Source: Bryoerythrophyllum caledonicum | Lineage: Eukaryota > Streptophyta > Bryopsida > Pottiales > Pottiaceae | Direction: 5' to 3' | NCBI GenBank assembly: GCA_963971425.1 | Contig: OZ020523.1 | Span: 10,660,867 to 10,724,866 of the forward strand | DNA: 64,000 nt | In this document: piece by piece, positions 59,314 to 64,000 of the stretch | How the letters are laid out: each line of letters starts with the position of its first letter | Numbering within the stretch: position 1 is the first letter of the stretch | Notes under the pieces: model-generated | Database searches by the model: none | The model's input: only the letters and a program-made list of their open reading frames with translations | Told to the model about the DNA's origin: nothing | Translations under genes and position numbers: made by a program

Positions 59314-59938
59314 TGGGCGGTTTACACTATAGACCAAGAGCCGTGACCAAGGAAAATGGATTAATTGCATGGTCACACTTCCATGGTCATACTTCATAAA
59401 AATGTCATTTTTAAAGCCCTTGGGCCTCTCACTAAGTGTAAACCAAACTTGGACCGGGAGGAATGACCATGTACTAAAAAGTGGGCGTGCTAATTTTTTT
59501 AATGAATGCCTAAAAAGGGCACTATTTCCTAAAATAAAAAAGAAAATAAAACAAGCCAAAAAGACAAAAAGGGTGGCCGCCATTGTATCTACAGTAACGT
59601 TGGGCCCCCTCCCAAAATAATAATAATAATTATTATTATTATTATTATTATTATTTTAAAATCAATTTAAAAATAATAAAACAACATTTCAGACCCAGGG
59701 TCTCTTCGATTCAGCAACGAGAGAACCCATATAGCCTCTCTCGCTGCAAAATCCGGGGACCCTCCAACATTATCCATTAGGCCTATTTCTAGGCCTTTTG
59801 AGGACCTCAACTCCTTTGGTCACTTTTCTTTTTTCCTCCTAGCGTAAACCCAAGTCATCCCGGGACGAGTTGATGGAGCCAATCACAGATTTAAGAAGGT
59901 CATGGGACGAGTTCTTGGTCCATAGTGTAAACCGCCTC
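59314..59938. mobile_element. Tourist-like MITE, 625 bp
   Basis: TGGGCGGTTTACACTATAGA at the left and CCATAGTGTAAACCGCCTC at the right form inverted ends, flanked by TAA at 59311-59313 and 59939-59941. The interior includes a (TAA/TTA)n microsatellite at 59616-59657. It is related in ends and interior to 60112-60697. The minus-strand 97-codon frame is not conserved as protein. Confidence 0.85.
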
Positions 59939-60111
59939 TAAGATGCTATATGGGAAATCAAACATGATTGACAGGCCAAGAGTTGGGGCTACCAGAGGAC
60001 ATAATCAAGGTATGGTGAGGAAGTTGCACGCTCTGAGTTTGGATAGTAGAGAAGAAGGATCATCCTCATGCGCAAGTTCAAGCCCTTGCAGTGTAAAGCA
60101 TGAGTGAGTGA

Positions 60112-60697
60112 GGGGCGGTTTACACTACGGACCAAGAACTCGACCCATGCACCTCTGAAATCTGTGATTGGCCTCATCAACTCATCCCGGGATGACTTGG
60201 GTTTATACTACCAAGAAGAAAGAAAAGTGACCAAAGGATTTGAGGTCCTCCAAAGGCCTAGAAATGACCTAATGGATAATGTTGAAGGGTCCCCCGGATT
60301 TTGTGGTGAGAGAGGCAAAAAAGGTTCTCTCATTGCTAAAACGAGGAGACGATGGACCTGAAATGCCGTTTTAAATTGTTTTTTTTTTGTTGGTTTTTTG
60401 GAGGGGCCCAACGTTATTGTAGATACAATGGCGGCCACCCTTTTTGTCTTTTTGGCTTGTTTTATTTTCTTTGTTATTTTAGGCAATATTGCATTTTTTA
60501 GGCATTCATTAAAAAAAATCAGCATGCCCACTTTTTAGTACATGGTCATTCCTCCCGGTCCAAGTTCGGTTTACACTTAGTAAGAGGCCCAAGGGCTTTA
60601 AAAATAGCATTTTTCTGAAGTATAACCATGAAGTGTGACCATGGAATTAATCCATTTTCCTTGGTCACGACTCTTGGTCTATAGTGTAAACCGCCCC
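60112..60697. mobile_element. Tourist-like MITE, 586 bp, inverted relative of 59314-59938
   Basis: GGGGCGGTTTACACTACGGA and CTATAGTGTAAACCGCCCC form the ends, flanked by TGA at 60109-60111 and 60698-60700. The interior matches 59314-59938 on the opposite strand (for example 'atggcggccaccctttttgt' against its complement). The pair makes a large inverted repeat with a spacer of about 170 bp. Confidence 0.87.
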
Positions 60698-60752
60698 TGA
60701 GGGAGTGAGGTCAGTTGGGGAGAATCCATCTTCGCTTATCAAAACATTGTTA

Positions 60753-60986
60753 ACCCTTAAACGTCCGTCAGAAACTGTATATACAAGCATGTGATATACT
60801 CAGTAGAATACATAAATTTTATTGAAGTTTAGATAGACTCACACCTTTGGGCTGAAGATTCTTCAACAAACATCTTTCATTTGGACGTCATTTCAAGATT
60901 TCAACCTTATCATGTTCAAATACAACATTATACATGTAGTGTACTATGGCCACGTGTGGCACCTTCCAATGTTTAAGAGTTAGCCC
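60753..60986. mobile_element. TTAA-type MITE fragment
   Basis: TTAACCCTTAAACGTCCG begins at 60749. The right end is near 'gtttaagagttagccc' before the TTAA at 60987. Interior sequence 'cacctttgggctgaagattc' matches 59128. Confidence 0.6.
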
Positions 60987-60990
60987 TTAA

Positions 60991-62068
60991 CCCCTAAAAG
61001 CCCAAGTGTACTTAGGGCGTACGTTTTGGATTTTGGGCATGTACCATCGAGTGGAAAAAATACTCCGATTCTTATGAAAATTTTACACTCCATTGTCCTT
61101 GATGAAATCTACATGGGAATATTTCAAATATGATTTTGGACATTTGGTTCAAAAGTTATTAGCCTTCAAAGGTCAAAATGGGGAGTCTGGACTATAGGGG
61201 CAGCCATGTCAACCAATGCAATTTGAGGAGGAAAATGGGGCAGAATTTTGGGACAAAAAGGGCGAGGAAAGGAGTCCAGCCTTCCATGCACGAAGTCCAA
61301 GTAGAAAAAGCTTTGAAAATTATTGAAAGAGTTCTTAAAATAATTTTAAAAAAATAGCAAACAACCAGCCATCAACGTCTTGCGCTAGAAGAGGGCCCGC
61401 CGAGATTTTTTTGATTTTTTTTTCCATCCAGCTGCAAGGTCTCTCAATAGCAGGACGAGTTGGCCACCCAATTTCAAGCACTGCCCTTTCCCAAAATGCT
61501 TTATTTATTCCATATATTCATGAAAATTATGGATTTTACTAATTTTAGTCGTTTCTTTTTTTTAAATTAGTGAAAAAATAAATTGAAAGTTTCCACCATT
61601 GGGATTCTCAAATGCAACAACTTGTACGAAACAAACAATTTCATATCACTTATGCAGTAATTGTCATCATTTTGCACCCCCTTTCACTAAAGTATATATT
61701 TCTACATCTATTATTCCTCGAATTGACCTCAAATTTTGCACACAAACAGTTAACAACATATAATTCATATTGGTAAAAGATTTGATCACATTTCAATGCA
61801 AAAACTAGAAGATATGCCTAGTCAAAGTAGGCTGACCATGCCGGGCAAGGGGGAAAAGTACTTTTCTTTGCACTTCAAATGCTATAATCTTCACATTCGT
61901 GCGGTGGATTGCAACCAAATTTTTTTTGTAAGTTCATATACATGTCTATTTTCATATTGTATGGTTAAAAGTCTAAAATTAGACTTTAATATTAGATTTT
62001 GTTGCCACTTGTTGATGATGGCAGTTTTAGAGTGTTTCATGAGGGAAAATGCCTTGGGCTTTTAGGGG
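60991..62068. mobile_element. TTAA-flanked element with 16-bp perfect inverted ends, 1078 bp
   Basis: CCCCTAAAAGCCCAAG (60991) and CTTGGGCTTTTAGGGG (to 62068) are exact complements, with TTAA at 60987-60990 and 62069-62072. This is the best-preserved end pair of the family in the window. The 89-codon frame at 61796-62065 ends inside the terminal repeat and is not called. Confidence 0.88.
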
Positions 62069-62072
62069 TTAA

Positions 62073-62687
62073 GCATTGGGGAGACCAAAATCTTGAGCGG
62101 AAATGTCCCCCACATATGGAATAGGCACATTGTGTGTTCATCATATACTGTGTAATAAAGTACTTCATAAGCGTCTTCCATACATGCACTTTATTCCAAA
62201 CCATGTAGGATAACTTTGGACTTAGATTTGGGCCATGGTAGAAAAATATGTACTAAAGACGGATCTCAATATACCATACTTTGAAATATTTGGCTATTGC
62301 TCCAAAATTAAGTTCAAACCATGAAATTCTTCTATGGTGCATTTAAACATTTCTACAGAAATGCGAATTTTAAAGTCAATTTTGAGTCCAACTTGTACAA
62401 TTTTCAAATGACTAAAGTGATTGTATTCTACAAAATGCAAGTTCAATATCTATTACCATAGAATAGAACCTAACAATGTACTCTTTTACAATATAATTTA
62501 CAATGTACAATTTAGATCCACCATATGAATCTTCATAGTGAGTTAGGGGTTATAATGTGGGAAAACTTGGTTTATTAAAGTGTATTTTTCTAATTTGTAT
62601 GTATTTTCTTAGGTTGGCCCTTTACAAAATGATAACAACTTTGGTTTCTTTGCTAAAAAATTGGACAATATTCTACACATAGAAGCT
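62073..62687. other. AT-rich spacer, nothing recognised
   Basis: There are stops in all frames and no inverted ends or repeats matching the families described. Confidence 0.4.
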
Positions 62688-62691
62688 TTAA

Positions 62692-63590
62692 CCCCTAAAC
62701 AACCATTTCTTCCTTGGGGGGATGATTCCCATTTTGGGTTGGTTCCTATGGTCTCAATTTTGATATTGAAGTTTTGAAACAATTTTTGAAATGCCAAAGA
62801 GTAGTAGCTTCGAAGGAATATATATTTTCACACCGGACCCTTAGGAAAAATGTTATGCTATATTATTTAATGAAAATTTGGGGATTGTGCATAGCTACAA
62901 GTTTCTATTGGCATCAAGATTTTTTGTACAAACTATTAATATCATTTTCTTGAATATTGTCAGAAAAACAAATCTTGTCTTCAATGTAAAAAAGCGTTTA
63001 AACCCAAGTCAAACATTTCCACACATTGTCGGGCAAGGTACCAAAAAAACTTCTTCTCCACATAAAAACTAGAGATCTTGATGATTTTTACTTTTTATTT
63101 TTCTACTACAAGATGTGGTGGAAACCTCCGAATTAATCGTTTGGATTCTCATTTAAAAAGGAATTTAAGACTCAAAAATTAGAACGGGTATTGGCAGTTT
63201 TTTGAACCTCCACTATTTGTACAATTGTTTTGAATACACTACACCTCTTTTCAACCTCTAAAAAGTGGTGTACAAGGAACTAATATCATGCTTGATATGA
63301 TGGTATAAAATTTAGACCTTGTATAGTTTAGAAGTTTGGCACCAAGTGAAGTTAATCCACTCAATGCGAGATAAAAATGAACTGTGTTTTCTACTTCAAA
63401 CACTATAATCTCCCTATTTAAGCGCCACTCAAAGTTGATGAAATATTGTGAGTATGATAATTAATAAGTCTTAATTGAGAACCTATGGTTCATTTAGAAA
63501 TAAATGTTTTTGTTTCCTTCTCTACTATTTATAATAGAATTTTGAAGTATTTATGGTGTGAAATTGTTAAGGAATGATAGTAGTTAGAGC
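62692..63590. mobile_element. TTAACCCC-family element, right end worn
   Basis: It starts CCCCTAAACAACC after TTAA at 62688-62691. It carries family landmarks in order: 'gtcgggcaaggtaccaaaa' near 63027, 'cctccact' near 63207 and 'ggtgtacaagga' near 63268. The right end lies somewhere around 63560-63590. Confidence 0.6.
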
Positions 63591-63635
63591 TTTAATAAAA
63601 GAAAATATCAAACAACTAATTATATATTCATTTGA

Positions 63636-64000
63636 ACCCCTAAAGTACAAACTGTACCTGTGACGTACAAATCAATTTTGGGTAGGTTCCTTAAAATCCA
63701 ACTGTGAAGATAACTTCTTGAAATTTTTAGTCAGAACAGGAAACTCGGTATCTTTGCCGGGATTATTTTTTGGGATTTAAAAACAAAAAAGTTATAGTGC
63801 TTCGAACATAAAATGCTTAAAATTTTACATTTTTCTAATTTTTTTGTTTTTTTGGTTAGAATAAGTCATAATATCCACCATTCATATTTTAGATTGAACA
63901 ATTATTTCCTTGTATAAAAAATAAAATTGCTTTCCTAAGTAAAGGGCCACATTCTATACCCCTAATCATTGCAAGGCCATTTTTCTCATCCTAAACACCT
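63636..64000. repeat. Start of another repeat copy, cut by the window edge
   Basis: It begins 'gaacccctaaagtacaaac' and ends, at the edge, with 'attgcaaggccatttttctc', matching 2800-3350. No gene. Confidence 0.55.

Noticed and set aside
1..64000. CRISPR arrays, bacterial operons, riboswitches
   Set aside because: The window is eukaryotic nuclear DNA with spliceosomal introns. The tandem arrays seen have no spacer/repeat pattern of CRISPR type, and no ribosome-binding sites or operon structure exist.

Overview
The window is nuclear DNA of a green plant. The evidence is a 25-exon plant-type nuclear pore anchor (NUA/TPR) gene with GT-AG introns, a plant group-D MAP kinase kinase, TTTAGGG-type telomeric motifs and a Copia retrotransposon. 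Sequence alone does not fix the species. The abundance of TTAA-flanked inverted-repeat elements is unlike a typical flowering-plant genome and is compatible with a bryophyte or another early-diverging streptophyte (inference). Gene density is low: about three gene-like loci look translatable and the rest is transposable elements and their debris.

Layout. 1-6400: AT-rich repeats, including two diverged copies of one compound repeat, a TTAA-flanked MITE, and a 480-bp inverted-repeat element with a 3 x 54 bp tandem repeat. 6786-18409: complete NUA/TPR gene, predicted 2342 aa. 18410-21360: its 3' flank, carrying two MITEs that are missing from a second copy of the same flank at 36408-38543. 21500-27280: short tandem repeats and TTCGGTGCCGAA palindromes that bracket a decayed multi-exon gene whose 3' half resembles a beta-class N4/N6 DNA methyltransferase with altered catalytic motifs. 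28382-30570: a three-exon gene of unknown function without a visible ATG. 30660-38543: a rearranged partial copy of the NUA gene, split by an intact intronless MAPKK gene and by a decayed Copia element that itself contains a MITE.

38550-51390: transposon-rich DNA with TTAA-type elements, a Tourist-like MITE, a region about 4 kb long framed by GATAGGGTATTGACAG repeats, a 109-bp minisatellite, a foldback MITE and a decayed two-exon ORF. 51399-54197: a 5'-truncated LINE with an uninterrupted 850-codon frame (RNase H, CCHC zinc motif, PD-(D/E)XK-like C-terminus), a (TTC)n tail and an 11-12 bp target-site duplication. 54210-64000: TTAA-type elements, two Tourist-like MITEs in opposite orientation, and AT-rich DNA.

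Functional reading. NUA/TPR is a nuclear-basket scaffold and the MAPKK is a signalling kinase. They are neighbours because a duplicated NUA fragment was broken around the kinase, not because they share a pathway. The two NUA-flank copies give empty/filled site pairs that date insertions and reveal target-site preferences. All exon boundaries, domain calls and identities here come from reading the sequence by eye; no alignment or database search was run.
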